From positions 62,001 to 126,000 of the forward strand of contig CAWUHX010000144.1 in the NCBI GenBank assembly GCA_963922205.1: DNA of 64,000 bases, given 5' to 3'. Every line of letters begins with the position of its first letter. The stretch's first letter is position 1. Below, piece by piece: positions 11,628-23,900 of this stretch. Source of the stretch: Romanomermis culicivorax (lineage: Eukaryota; Nematoda; Enoplea; Mermithida; Mermithidae). The position numbers and the translations under genes were made by a program. A model generated the notes under the pieces. The model was not told where the DNA came from. It did no database searches and saw nothing but the letters and a program-made list of their open reading frames with translations.

Positions 11628-14600
11628 CTAATGAGATTGTGAAACAGGGGCACTTTCGAACAGGCCTGCCAGCTTTGATCGTAGATAAACTTGAGATAAA
11701 TACGAAGCTTCTAAAGAGCACAAAGCTTCGAGTTCAACTTTCAATCCTAATTCTAGCATGATTTGAAGCTAAAAAGCATAAACAATTGGGACAAATATCA
11801 CAAATTTTCAATAATTTTATTTTTCTGTAAACGGTTGGAGTATGTTTTAAAGCGTTCAGTTTTTTTTAATAATGAAAATCAAAGAATTGAATGCTTTTAT
11901 CTGAGTGTAAAAAAATTCATTTTATTACAATGCCTATCCAAAACGCAAAAAAGTTAAATTTTTTCAAAAAATTTCGTGGACTGACGTTTAGAAAATGAGT
12001 ATGCACATGTAAAAATTTAGTGACTTTTCGATAAACTTTCAATCATCAGTTTTAAAAATAAAAATTTCAAATCTGTAAACGACATTCCTTACCTGATCTA
12101 CTAAAAATCTTTCATCTGCGAATTCACTAGCTCTATCGGACATGCATCGTAATTTGGATTTTTCTCGATCAGTCAAGGCTAAATACTGATCTTTGGGAAA
12201 ATTAAGCCTGTAAAGTAGTGATAAGACGGAACTTATTCAGAGGAAAAAGTAAAGTTCGAACCTGCTAATTTCAGAAGGTAATACGCCCAGCCATTGGATG
12301 CAATTTAAATTAACATTATTGACGTTAATATCACAGTCGTTCTGGAGATAATGACGAGAAAATTGATAATCTAAAGACATATAACTGATGAAAGGGGTAA
12401 AGCTTACATTCGAAGATCCAAATCTGTACGTTAAATATATGTCAATCCCTAAAGCAAATGGAAAATAAAAAAAACTTGATGTGAATGGGGCAGCATTACG
12501 CTATGATAATGAAGAAGGATAAAAAATGAGAGCATCTCCTATCAAAAATTTAAATTTTGAGTCAGAAATACTCATTGCAACAAAGCTTGAACTTTTCCGA
12601 TTTTTGAAGATACGAATGAAAATCGTCGATATTGAATACAAATTGAGGCTAATAAAAATTCAAGGTTACGGTAAGGTAACTACGAACTTTGAATTCAGTG
12701 GAATGAATTCACGAAAGAACTTTTTGAGAATTGGATAAAACTGTGGAGTTACCCATTTTCAAATGTAGTAATGTCCGTAGTGCCATGAACTTTAAAGAAA
12801 AACTTACCGTAAGGATCTCCATCTACTAAAACGTACATTGGTATTTGTAAGGAATCGAGCAACAATTGCAGCATTTGTCGCGTAGCATAATCAGGGTAGC
12901 CCTTAGCCTACGAAATATGGATCAATCAATATGCGAACAACGATTTCTAAGAAACGAAATTTCTTACGTACGGTGATCATCATACATGGATAAAATTGCG
13001 AACAAAATTCTTCGTCTTGTAATCTTTGAAATATCGTTTCTTTTTCGACGATAAGTATAAATTTAGCGTTCGAAACAACTTCAGTTATATCGTCGACGAC
13101 AGGTGGAACTTGAGTAGGTGCGATATTGCAATCGACTGCAACGCCGTCCTTCAAACGGAACATCAAGTCACCCATTATCAGACCTTTGGTGCTCGAAAGC
13201 TATAAATTTAAGCTAATATAAAATACAATTGGTGAGCGATATGAGCTTTTTGGAAAAAATTACATGCGAGCCATAAGTAGAATAATATCTAAATCCTCAT
13301 TTTCGAAAATTAACAAGATACCGTATTGATAAAATTACCAGCAGGTATATATGACCTAACCAGAGCCCCTCATGGGGAGGAGTATGAGGGGTATATTACC
13401 CGTACCTAAAGTCCTTAAAATCGATCACTGGCTGCCTAATTTTGAGACAAAATGACGTGTTTAGTGGACATTTAGCTACACTACCCTCGCAAATTTTCAA
13501 TTTTACCCCTACCTGAAAAATCTGACCTTGGGGACCTCCGTACCTAACCTCACAAGAAGGGAAAGTCCTGACTGTAGTCTGTAAGCAGTTTTGTACCAGG
13601 TAGGAAAGAATTTGTATCCATGAGAGGGGTAGAAATGAAGATAAAAACTACCTCTAGAGAGGAAAAATAAACACGAAAAAAAGTCCGCCTATTTTTCTTT
13701 CAATAACATGCCGAAATTTAGGCATCGATTTCACGCCCAGGATTGCCTACTATGTTTGCCTAGGCAGGATCTTTCTTAGTTAGTGAGAGAAATTCCTAAC
13801 ATGCGGATAGTTTCTCCCTGATTTTATGAATGTCCTGTCTACCCGCTGATAAATTTGCTCAACCTGCAGGTAGGAAAACTACTAAACATAATCACTAAGG
13901 CTTCAGTATGTTTTTACCAAAACATGTATCGGATGAATCGGGCTGCATCATTTTATGTCACAATGGGTAAAAATTTTCTGACTTGACAAATTCCATGGTC
14001 CCACGACTAACAAAAGTGGAAACGAAGTTTGGAGGAAATCCACATATGAACCAAATTACGGGAAGTAAACCAGAGCCACGGTACGGTACAGTATGTAGTG
14101 CTAATTATCTTTTCTATTGGACAATATTTACGTCGAAATTTGCATAAATGTGGTCAATAATTATAACTTAATCTGTAATTGATATTATTGACCAAAGAAG
14201 AGTACATCAGGCAAAGCGATAGTTCTTTTGCTATACTTTAATGAAATGCCCATACTAATAGCATCATCTGTAATATTTTTCGAGACATATAACTCTGAAC
14301 TACAGAAAAGTTTAAACATTTACAGGCTAGAAATTAATGACGTCCATTACAGAGTATTCTGCGTCTAATCAAATGCATGTTCTCGAATGTTTGAATCACT
14401 AAGTAGATCAAACATAAGCGAAATTATCATTACTTATTAAGTTGACTACAAAACGTGTCATCGAAAATCCGGAGGATTTCGAAAGAAATTCACTCATTTT
14501 GAAAACACACGATCCCATTATATTATGAAATATTCGCAGGCAATCATTTTTGGAGCAGATGACATAGATTTCCTGAAGCTTTCCAACATCTTTAGGAAAC

Positions 14601-15393
14601 TGGGAAGCTCCTTACTATATTCAGTTTAACTCTGGGTTCTTGCAATAATTGACAAATCAATTTTAACGTACGGTCGAGTGTTGCACAGTCGCCAAACAAT
14701 TGCTTGTGATCGTAAAAAATCGCTCTATAAAAAATGCCAACATTAATAATCTGCACATTGGTACTGCATGCAAAAAATTGTCAAGGATTGTCGAAATCTT
14801 CTGATCTTTGATTTTCATCAGAACTAATCAGTATGATGTAACGAACAAAACTCTTTTTGGTAAACAAATTTTCGAACTTTTCTCCGTAGAATATGGAATA
14901 AAATTGACAAGGCATATCACAACTTGAACATAACTGTCGCACTAATCGAGCAGTAAATTTGAGGCTTGTTTCGAGCATGAAGTGAAAAAACAAAGGCAGT
15001 CTTTCTAAGGCCGTGCTTTTTAAAAATATTGAACAGCACAACTTCAACCTCAAAAACTATTGTGATGTTGGGATTATTGTACACTACAAATTTTACCGTT
15101 TAGACCTATGCGAACCCGCTAATAAAAGTTTATAAACGTCACATAGAACGACTATTGCACACGTAAACGTATAAATAGACCGATTTCCGGCCTCTATAGG
15201 ACAACATTCATCGAGCCTAAAAAAGTCCCTATAATATAAACTGGGAAACATACATTAAAATAAAGTATAATTTGTACCCTGCTACGTGAAGTGTCGGTCG
15301 GGGTCCAAAAATTAACGAATTCTGAAAAAATATGAGACATCTTTCGATTTTATTCAATATCCGTTCTTTAGCCATCACATCTTCCTGGCTCAT
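11628..15393 (-). CDS. SPO11: SPO11 orthologue, meiotic DNA double-strand-break transesterase
   Basis: Topoisomerase VI A-like protein that cleaves DNA to start meiotic recombination. Nine exons: 15286-15393 (ATG at 15391-15393), 15106-15191, 14616-14724, 12972-13199, 12808-12907, 12408-12448, 12262-12341, 12093-12207 and 11628-11768. Phases are consistent and the total is 335 residues (human 396). The winged-helix part contains AIFYDHKQLFGD, which keeps the conserved Tyr that attacks DNA. The Toprim part has FILIVEKETIFQRL with its metal-binding Glu, and VLVDGDPYGIDI with the acidic DxD. The C-terminus has IQWLGVLPSEISR, LTDREKSKL and SYLSQVYLRSKL. All residues expected for catalysis are present, so it should be active. 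The N-terminus is shorter than in vertebrates. Intron 13200-14615 is the longest and no gene was seen in it. The gene lies 146 bp downstream of the TRMT6 stop on the same strand. Confidence 0.95.
13330..13930. other. Less AT-rich, unclassified intron segment of SPO11
   Basis: Within intron 13200-14615. More GC than its surroundings, with several CCTACCTG, TACCTGAAAAATCTGACC and CCAGGTAGG-like units. A similar phrase (CCTAGATTTCTGACCTCGGGG) occurs near 29820-29850. It could be an old repeat; no ends were found. Confidence 0.3.
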
Positions 15394-15504
15394 CTAAAAA
15401 GGAAAAGTATTAGCTAGGAATGAGGTCAACGGAGAGCAGCTAACGCAAAAACTTCCATTATCATTGGCATGCAAATAAACGGCAACTATTATACATAAGA
15501 AAAA

Positions 15505-15510
15505 TTTATT
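15505..15510 (-). terminator. Polyadenylation signal AATAAA downstream of TRMT6
   Basis: AATAAA on the minus strand about 30 bases past the TRMT6 stop, inside the 146-bp spacer before SPO11. Confidence 0.45.
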
Positions 15511-15538
15511 GTCAAGCTATGAGAAATAGCTCAAAATG

Positions 15539-18500
15539 TCACTTTTCCACAAAAATACCCGTCAAAAGAAATCCACCGGCTACTAATTGATTCATTTCCG
15601 GGTGAGTACGGTTCGGTAAAACTTGATGAGCGCGGTAAAAATTTTCGGATAATCGTAAATTGATCGCTATATCCTGCTCTCTTAACCACGTGTAACAGTC
15701 GAGCAAAAGCTGTCAAATCGCAAGTATTTTTATTTGACGAAACGACACATGAGTTTGTGTGAATCACTTTCCGGGGGCTTCGAAAATATTTCAAAAATTT
15801 ATAGAAAATAATTAGCACTTGGAAAACTTTAAAAAGAAAAACCTCGATAAAATTGAATAAAGATATAATTCCTTACTCTGACATGCAGCGAATAAATTAC
15901 CAACGGACTAGACGGCTCCATTTTATCGGTCAAATGTTTCAAAAAAGTCAATGGATGTTGTTTACAGGCGATAATTAACGAATCAAATTTCGATTCTTGA
16001 AATATTTTGACGGCTTCTTCCCGTCTTGCCCGCAATGCTCTTCTGCGTTCGTTCGATTCGTCTTCATTGGATTTTTCGCCCGATTCTTTGATGATTGGCG
16101 ATTGCGATCTTTCACGTTTCTTTTCATTTTTGTGCTGTGAATCTTCAACTATAGTCGTCGATTCGCAATTTTCCCTCAAATCGATCGAATTATCGGCCAA
16201 GCGTTTGAAAGAAACTGGATAAAAAGTGGACATTTGCTTTTCGTCAAAATTCATAGCATTCAAGGCGGGAATGGCTTGCGCTTGATCGTTCCTATGAAAA
16301 TGGAGGCAAGCACCATTCCCGGCCAAACGCTCCAAAACGCCTCCGGTCACCAAACCGGCGCAATTTTCTACGACCAACACTTTTGTTCCCGGCTGAACGT
16401 CGGCGTAGTTCAGAATCGATGACAAATGATCCAACCGTAATCCGCAAATTTTATCCGTATCTTTGTGGTAATAAACGTGCGACAATAGGCGTACAGTAGA
16501 CTTGAATATGCAAATGACATTCGAATGTTTCTTTTTCTTTTTAGCTAAATATTTTTCTTTCGAATATTGAGTCCGATGTTCGAAATTTTTGTTATTTTTC
16601 GCTAATTCGGCTATTAAGTCGGATGGTTTGGCGCCTTGGTCCTTTAAATTTTTCACGTCAATGGCCGTCAATTTTTGTGCGTTTTCTAAGTCAATTTTGT
16701 TGTTATCTTCAACAAGCTGATCCTTAAACAAAAAATGTTGATAACTTTCTATGATCCTCCTTCCCCGCGAAAGATAATATAGTTAAGAATAAGGAAGAGC
16801 AGTTTGCAAAATCGGCTATGGTTGTAATGGCGTTGCCAGGATTTCGGTTTAGGGAGGGCACACGAGAAAAAATGGTAACAGAAAATCTATTCTCTCATCA
16901 TGGGAATTTCAGCCTATAGGTCAAAATCAAACTAGAGTAATATGAAGGTTGATCCACTTATGGGGTTGAGGTCGTTTTTTAAATTCAAAACTTTTAAACT
17001 AAGGAATTTTCTGATATTTCACATTTAGGAATTTCATTTCAGAATAATTTAACTGCAAAGCATCAGGATCAGAATGTTTGAAATTTGGTGCTTCCTTTGC
17101 GAAATAAATGCGCCATCTACGTACGCTACGCTAGATAAAAAAATTAAACATATTATACTGATTAGCAAACTGTCAGAGAGCCAACTATATAATGACAATG
17201 ACAAAGCGCCAGACGGTGTTAATATTGGTTAAGTTTGATAGCTTAAAATTGGATTTCCCAGGATCCTAGGATTGAACCTGTAAAAACAGGGAGGATACGT
17301 ATCTGGCTTGTTGGCTCCGCTACACCACTGGGATAAGCAAGAAAACAGAAAACTTTCACTTCAAAATGGAAATTAGGAAGAAAAATCGAGTTATTGCTCA
17401 ATAATAAATCTTAAAAAAGACGGCCGCGTCCGCAGGTTGTTTATTATTTGCATGAATAGCTTTTCTCCCCGAGGCGAATTTTGAAAAAACATCGGCTATA
17501 GTTTGAAGAGTTCCCGAGGTCAACCCCAGCACAAAGAGCATCATAAAGACAGAGTCGACAAGTCTTTGGCGTGTCCCCAATACAGCAAAACACACAACAG
17601 CGGAACTCAAAATAGCGAGACTCAAAACAGCGTTTCTCAAAACAGCGAAGTCCCAAAACAACGATTCTCATTATAGCGAAAGCTCAATACAGCGATTCTC
17701 AAAAAAGCGATTCTCAAAACAGCGAAGTCTCAGAATAACGATTCTTAAAAGAGCGAATCTCATTACAGCGAATAGTAAAAAGTTTTTTGCATTAGACTAA
17801 ACGCACACATATTTTTATGATAAATATGCAAATTAGGTATATTAAAATCGTTTTTGCTAGTTGAGATAGTCTATTTTTAGTTGCATTTGGCTATCTAAGT
17901 TTCACATGCTTCTGTGCTGAAGTTGCGGTAGGTATGCACGAACGGACCACTTCAAAATCACAAAAAATATCTGTCAGAGAAACATCTTTGCAAAACGTTT
18001 GAAAGAAAACAAAAATAAAAAATTATCATAAGGATTCCCGATTATGGAGCTTAATTGCAAAAAAATAAATCAATGAAATAAAGAAAACAGAATGAAATGA
18101 ATAAAATAATTAAGCATTAAAGGCAGAACAAAAAATTAATAATAAAAACGCAAAGTAAAATAATGTAATAAAAAATAGGTAAAAAAACGAAAGTACACAA
18201 CATGAAAAAAATAAAGAAAAAGAACAAAAAGCGGCTCAAAACAAGAATATAAAAGGGAATAACTCAATAAAAAAAGAAACAAAAAAGATGCATGTAAATA
18301 TGTTAATAATAAACAAACCAGAATAAAACGCTGTAATGTCGTGAATGTCATGCTGTAGAGGCATAATGTCAAAAATCTAGCGATTCGTGTCAAATTGTGT
18401 GACAAATAGCATCCACCAGATCGAAATGGAGAACCAAATAGGCCATGCGCCAAAACGTCTACCCCGCCCAATCTCAATTTTTCTATTCTAAAGATAACTT

Positions 18501-18904
18501 AATCTGTTCTGAGACTTCGCTGTTTTGAGAATCGATGCATTGAGTCTCGCTATTTTGAGTTTGCTGGATAAGGATGAAAGCAAGTCTTTATCCGCTCATT
18601 CGATACTTTCAGTAGTTGGATAGTGGCAGTGTTGTACCCTTACTTCGACTACCTTTCCATTAACCGCAGCGTCAATTCCGTTATGTTCATCGTCAATTGC
18701 GTCGTCTTCTTTAACAACAGTGTCCGCAACGGACATCCTATGAAGTTGTCCATTCTTGATTTCAAAACACGTCCCGTAAGGATGACCGACGGCGTTTTTG
18801 AAAGAAAATTTCATTTTGTGCATATGAACGACAGACGGCGTTATTTTCAAAATGCGATAGGATCGTTCGCTGCCGATTATGGCGAAATCATTGTAGGCAA
18901 TCAT
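15539..18904 (-). CDS. TRMT6: TRMT6 (TRM6) orthologue, tRNA m1A58 methyltransferase non-catalytic subunit
   Basis: Partner of TRMT61A in the nuclear tRNA (adenine-58-N1) methyltransferase; binds tRNA but has no methyl-donor catalysis. Three exons: 18644-18904, 15877-16722 and 15539-15709, each a whole number of codons, 425 residues in all (human 497). Exon 1 has YRILKITP, KNAVGHPYGTCFEI and an acidic linker. Exon 2 has KLTAIDVKNLKDQG, TQYSKEKYLAKKKKKH, VRLLSHVYYHKD, VLVVENCAGLVTGG, a Lys/Glu/Arg-rich low-complexity insert, and FDSLIIACKQHP. Exon 3 has LLLDCYTWLREQDIAINLRLSENFYR, HQVLPNRTHP and a C-terminal GGFLLTG segment, all typical of the family. The start chosen is the ATG at 18902-18904; family N-termini are slightly longer, so a short upstream extension is possible. 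The 1.9-kb intron 16723-18643 holds repeats described separately. Confidence 0.95.
16826..17330. repeat. Possible decayed DNA-transposon remnant in the TRMT6 intron
   Basis: The right end CTCCGCTACACCACTG is, inverted, the common CAGTGGTGTAGC-type hAT terminus. The left side TAATGGCGTTGCCAGG is a weak match to it. No target duplication was seen, so the extent is a guess. Confidence 0.3.
17590..17775 (+). repeat. Array of ~15-bp CTCAAAACAGCGA units
   Basis: About a dozen degenerate copies of a unit close to GATTCTCAAAACAGC in tandem, with spacing near 15-16 bases. A shorter inverted array lies at 18508-18567, making the two arms of a possible ~970-bp element. It lies in the TRMT6 intron. Confidence 0.7.
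18508..18567 (-). repeat. Inverted partner of the CTCAAAACAGCGA array
   Basis: Reads GAGACTTCGCTGTTTTGAG and GAGTCTCGCTATTTTGAG, the reverse complement of units in 17590-17775. Probable right arm of the same element. Confidence 0.65.
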
Positions 18905-19566
18905 GACTGCAATATCTGAAAATCCATAAAAATTTTAAATTTTCAATTTCGTTTTCCTGTTTGTTCGAAACCGAACAGATCATCGGCGAAACAAATACGT
19001 AATTGGTGGAGGCGCGAGTTTTGAGGAAACGATACCAAATCTTGAAAATCCATGTGCCTTAATCGGTACTCCTTCGAACATTGGAATAGTGAGAGTCAAG
19101 AGACCAACCGGATAAAACCCGACCTGACTCACAAACGAATACCAAACATTTTATCCAGCATCAAAATTTAAACCAATGACATCCGCACATCTCGGAATTC
19201 AACGAAAAGTAGACATCCCAGAGAAAGGTGGTACGGCTTCGATAAGATCCAATTGCTGGACTTCGAAATACATAATCGATTGAACAGATTATTTGGATAA
19301 AATACACAATACAGGTACAGAGAATTTTTTATTAATGATTTAACGTTCAATTATCAACAAAAAGAAATATTAGCACGTTTATAACAGGAAGGAAGAGAAG
19401 TCTAGAACGAAGACAGTAATTTTTTCATGTATCTACACAAAACATACAGATATCCACAATAATCACGTATAATATATATATATACAGTAAAACGACTACC
19501 AGTGAATAATTATTGCATTTTACTATATAAGTATAAAGAGTAAATAAAAGAAAGATAATTTGGCAC

Positions 19567-19703
19567 CAGGGCCGTGCACAAGAGGGCATCGAGGCAGCAT
19601 GCAAACAGTGTATCGCGTAAAATCAACATTTTCTGGGGCTCTTGAGTTAAAAAAATTTAGTCCGCTCCCCCCCCCCCATGAAAAAATCCTGCGCACGGCC
19701 CTG
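19567..19703. mobile_element. 137-bp hAT-type MITE
   Basis: Bounded by CAGGGCCGTGCAC and the inverse GCGCACGGCCCTG. Flanking 8-mers TTTGGCAC and TTTGGCAT match at 7 of 8 positions. It has a C-tract near its right end. CAGGGCC ends with 8-bp duplications are typical of hAT MITEs. Confidence 0.8.
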
Positions 19704-20432
19704 TTTGGCATAGATTAGAGGAACGTATCGACACGCGAAATTTGTGCATTATTCAGTTTAAATACCATTGATCTAGTTGTACAAAAATTACTGATATATA
19801 GCTCTCAATCTGAAAATAGTTTCCAAACACCCTCCGATGGAACTAGTCGCCTATTTCACTTAGTCATAATTGGTTTGTACTTGATGGTCTAAATTAGCGT
19901 GCGGAACTAGGGCGTCCGAGTTTTGTTCCGCTAATACTTCAGTTTTTTCCACTTCGAAATTTTATAAACAGCTACACTATAATCTGAGCTGCATTTCAAT
20001 TTTTTCTTCCTTACTCGAAAATTTACCAGTCGGCAGTACTCTCCCATGATCACGTACTGCGAAAACACTCTATCACAAAAAAAATTAAACTAACTACTAA
20101 ACAGTAAATGTCTAGTTTTTGAGCTCGCTATAGTTAAGCTTGATAATAAGAAGCGAAAGCTTTGTTTTCAGCATAATGTACAATTTTCGAAATTTCCAAA
20201 ACTTTCATTCTAGAGATGTAGATAGATCAGAAGTATGTCTAGTTCTAAATAATACAAGTAAATTGTCTATAATCATCTTATTTATGTTTATAACTTTCTT
20301 CGAATTTGTCGATTCTTTTGGAGTCTACCAGAAAATAATCCATGGAAACGCCAAAGTTAATTGGTTGGTTTAACATTATGCCGCACCGGTCACCCAGTGA
20401 ACTTCAACAACAAACAAAATTCTGGATCTGGA

Positions 20433-20666
20433 ACATACATGCACATAGGGGGCAGGGGGTAAACCCCCTTACCTGAGACTCTGGCCACCCCCTGGCCCAA
20501 AAAAATCGTCAAACACCCCCCTGAAATTTTTTCAAGACAGCTTTTTTGATGATTTTTGTGTATATTTTGTATGAAAAACAAGCTTTCAAAACCTTTTTTG
20601 TTTTTTTGCTCGCTGGATAACAAGTCCAAGGCTCCTCCCCCTGGAAAATTCTTGCCGTGCATGTCT
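20433..20666 (+). mobile_element. Family L repeat, copy 1 (CATGCAC ends)
   Basis: 234 bp with ends ACATACATGCAC and GTGCATGTCT. It is flanked by a perfect GATCTGGA duplication (20425-20432 and 20667-20674). It contains GGGGGTAAACCCCC and CCCCCTG tracts. A diverged inverted copy lies inside the LIMK-like gene at about 23190-23456. Confidence 0.7.
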
Positions 20667-20960
20667 GATCTGGAATATTACATGCTAAAGTAATTTCGAT
20701 ATCAAATAGGCACATTTTTGGAATTTTATCAATAGTTTTTGAGAATTTCAATTCTATTCTGTCTGAATCTCTAACAGTGGAAACAAAAAGACAGAACTTT
20801 TCTAGCCGAATAAAACTCTTCGGTGGAGTTGATGCTAAAAAACTTTCATAGTCATCAGTGCTATCGTTCTGAAACTGTCGGAATACCAATGCACATTTAA
20901 GAATATGAATGCGCGTCACATCTTCCTCAAGCTATTCCACAAGCTTTCGGTCATATTACT

Positions 20961-23900
20961 TTAATCAAAATCTTCGGCCGACGAATTACACGTTATAACC
21001 GAATCATCGCGCGATACAAAATCTTCATTAGACAGCGAATGATTGATCGCATTTTTATTAACGGCGCCGTTATTAATGTTTAGTCCGCTTTTGAGGCCAT
21101 TGATTTTTCCGTTAACTGTCGAATTCAAATGTTGATTACTGTAACCTCCTTGAGGACTAGTCGAATCGTAATAGCCCAAATCTAAACTAATTTTACGTCT
21201 ATTCAACGAAGACCATCGCGCCAGACACGAAGACGATGGTCGAGAGGCGGGAGGCGTTTTACTGTAATATTTATGGGAATTCGCCGACGATGACGACCCG
21301 TTTTTGAATTCATCATTCGATTTAATAGCCGAATTAATTTCTTTATCGCCGAGGTTTGAATTATTCGCTGAGCGACGAGCTTTGAAATGGCAATCGTTAT
21401 CATCATCGCAGAACATACTAGAGTTGCCAGTGAATGATTTAATTTCGTCGACGAATTGATCGAATTCGGAATAATCCTGCATGGCGCACGCGGCCATTAA
21501 AGCCGATATCCAATCGTAAAGCAAATCAAATGGAGGTCTAGAAAAGCGATTAAACTGAAAAATCTTTTTGGGGATTTTACGCTCGTCAAGCTTTTTTAGT
21601 TTTTGCCAAAAAGGCGTTAAGCATTTATGGCCATGAAAATTTTGTTGAATCAGAAACCTGACTGTTCAAGGCTGGAAATTAAGTTTGATGCAATTCAAAA
21701 GTGAAAAATATCAAAATTTTTCAACGATTCGCATCAGCCTTCAACTTGGATTACCTAGTATTTTCTCCAAAACTTGTCGAACTTCCAACATAGAACGTAA
21801 TTGGTTACTAAATATTTAATTCAGAAATCTGTTGCTGTATATTTGATTTACAGAAAAAATAAATTAAAAAACAATTTATGAGAAATATCCCAAATGCTTT
21901 TTCACAAGCGTTTCAAAAAGCTCAAATAAAATCGAATAACAAAACATATTACATCATGAAAATATTTCTTGCGCAAAAAGAAACATTATTGTTGACCAAT
22001 CAAAGGATACTGCTAACTTTTTCATTTTTTGCTCTATATTCAGTGTCGCTGCCTCAGTATTTATAGAATATTGCTTTGCTACATTGCTCCATTACGCGAA
22101 TAAAAGTCTTTTTCCATTTCACAACCTTTTCGGATCATTGTAATCTAATCAGAAAATTTTAATTTAAATTTGATAAAATTATATATTAAAATATTTGTTT
22201 ACAAATAAAGATCATCATAAAATAGTGCCAAATCAAAGATAATTTCCATTGTTAATCATTCCAATTATTGGTGAGCATTCTTCTATATATTAGCAATACC
22301 AATGTGTTGAAAACTTGGCTATTTTATAAACCTTCCTGAACCAACGTTTTTCGTGTGTTCAATTAAGATTGAAAATTCAATCTTCTTCAATTTTCATCAT
22401 CATTCAATCAATCAATTGAATCTTCAATAATTCAATATTCGTGAAACATAACCTGATTACCGTTCCTGAGGGTCAACGGAAGCACATTTGAGTGCTAATT
22501 CGTAAAATGGTTTCGGACAATCGGTGCATAAGATAAATTTAGTGAGAAAACTGTCGCGATCGATGCCGAAATTTTTATTCCTGGTCAAAACGTCAGGATC
22601 GACGTTACATTTGCCGATCATTTCACACAAAGTTACTCCGAATGAAAAAATGTCGGCTCTTTCGTCGTAAGATTCCTCCTACAATTAGAACGAATGCGGG
22701 GAATATAGAAAAATCGGGCCTTAGTATCAAGACTTACCCTAATCATTTCGGGAGCCATAACATAAGGGTCGCCGGCCTGTAGTCTTCTTTGACGGCTCAT
22801 TCTTTTAGATAACATTAAAGCTAAACCGAAATCGGCTACAACAGCATTGGAATATTTCTAAAGATGAACAGATTAAATTTCAATGCGAGACTATAGAGAT
22901 AAGCATGGTGTTCATTGACACTTTGGGCAGCAAGGCTGTTGAGGATTTCACTGCATTCAAAATGCTTTTGACATAATGTTCATACAATAACAATGACAAA
23001 TGCTTTCTTTAGGTACGCTGAAAACAAACAATTTTTTCGTTTAGTCATTGTTCTACGGTGATTTCAGAAAATCTCCGAATTTTATATAATAAACTTTTTA
23101 CAGAAACCCTGATACGAATCTATAGAGGATCTTTAATTTTGGCGCCAAATAATCAAAAAGACTCTGAGACATTTTTCACATAACTTATACACATCCAGAC
23201 ATGCACGACATGAATTTTTCAGAGGGGAGGGTCCTTGGACTTTCCATCGAGTGGGGTGCGATGGGTGAGCAAAAGACAAAAAAAAGCTCCGCAAGCATGT
23301 TTTTCATTCAAAATGTGCATAAAAATCATTAAAAAAGACTGGCTTTGAAAAAGTTCATGGAGGGTGTTCGACGATTTTTTTGAGCCAGGGAGGGGTGTTC
23401 AGGGTCTCAGGTAGAACGATTTATACTTCCCTTCACATCCTATGTGCATGTATGCTTACCTCTCGAAGTAAAATATTGCAACTTGTTAAATCTCTATGTA
23501 TAATACGTTTAGAATGAAGGTATGCCTAAAACACAAAATAGCATAAATATACACATTAAAATGAGAATGAAGATTCAGAGATTGATTGAATTCAAGTCAC
23601 TATGAAGATCGCCTGACAATATTGTTCAAGATATCGAAACAGAAGTGTGAGCAAAACGCAACACATGCGAATGTTGCCTAGCTGCAAAATGCCATCTCAA
23701 TTTTTTAAGTTTGATAAAATTAGTTGGCAAATCTGGAGCCTATTCATTCTTCAAACTTTTATCTTGGAATAAAAAATTTTCAAATAATATTTATTCAACA
23801 TAAACTTCAACTTATATACTCACACAGAAAGTTAATTAAATTTTACACTTTTTTGTAACTCGCAAATTGGCGTTTCAGTGTTTCAAAATTCTTAGAATCA

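Larger units (their letters stand above)
18905..20960. other. Spacer between TRMT6 and the LIMK-like gene
   Basis: About 2 kb, AT-rich. It holds one MITE (19567-19703) and one repeat (20433-20666), annotated separately. The rest shows no convincing coding region on either strand; short open frames are not similar to anything recognised. Confidence 0.6.

Noticed and set aside
15531-15818. 95-codon minus frame over the TRMT6 terminal exon
   Set aside because: The correct frame of the last exon (LLLDCYTWLRE...) is offset; this one is a shadow.
16007-16422. Plus-strand open frames opposite the TRMT6 main exon
   Set aside because: They are antisense shadows of a well-supported coding exon and encode low-complexity Ser/Arg-rich sequence.
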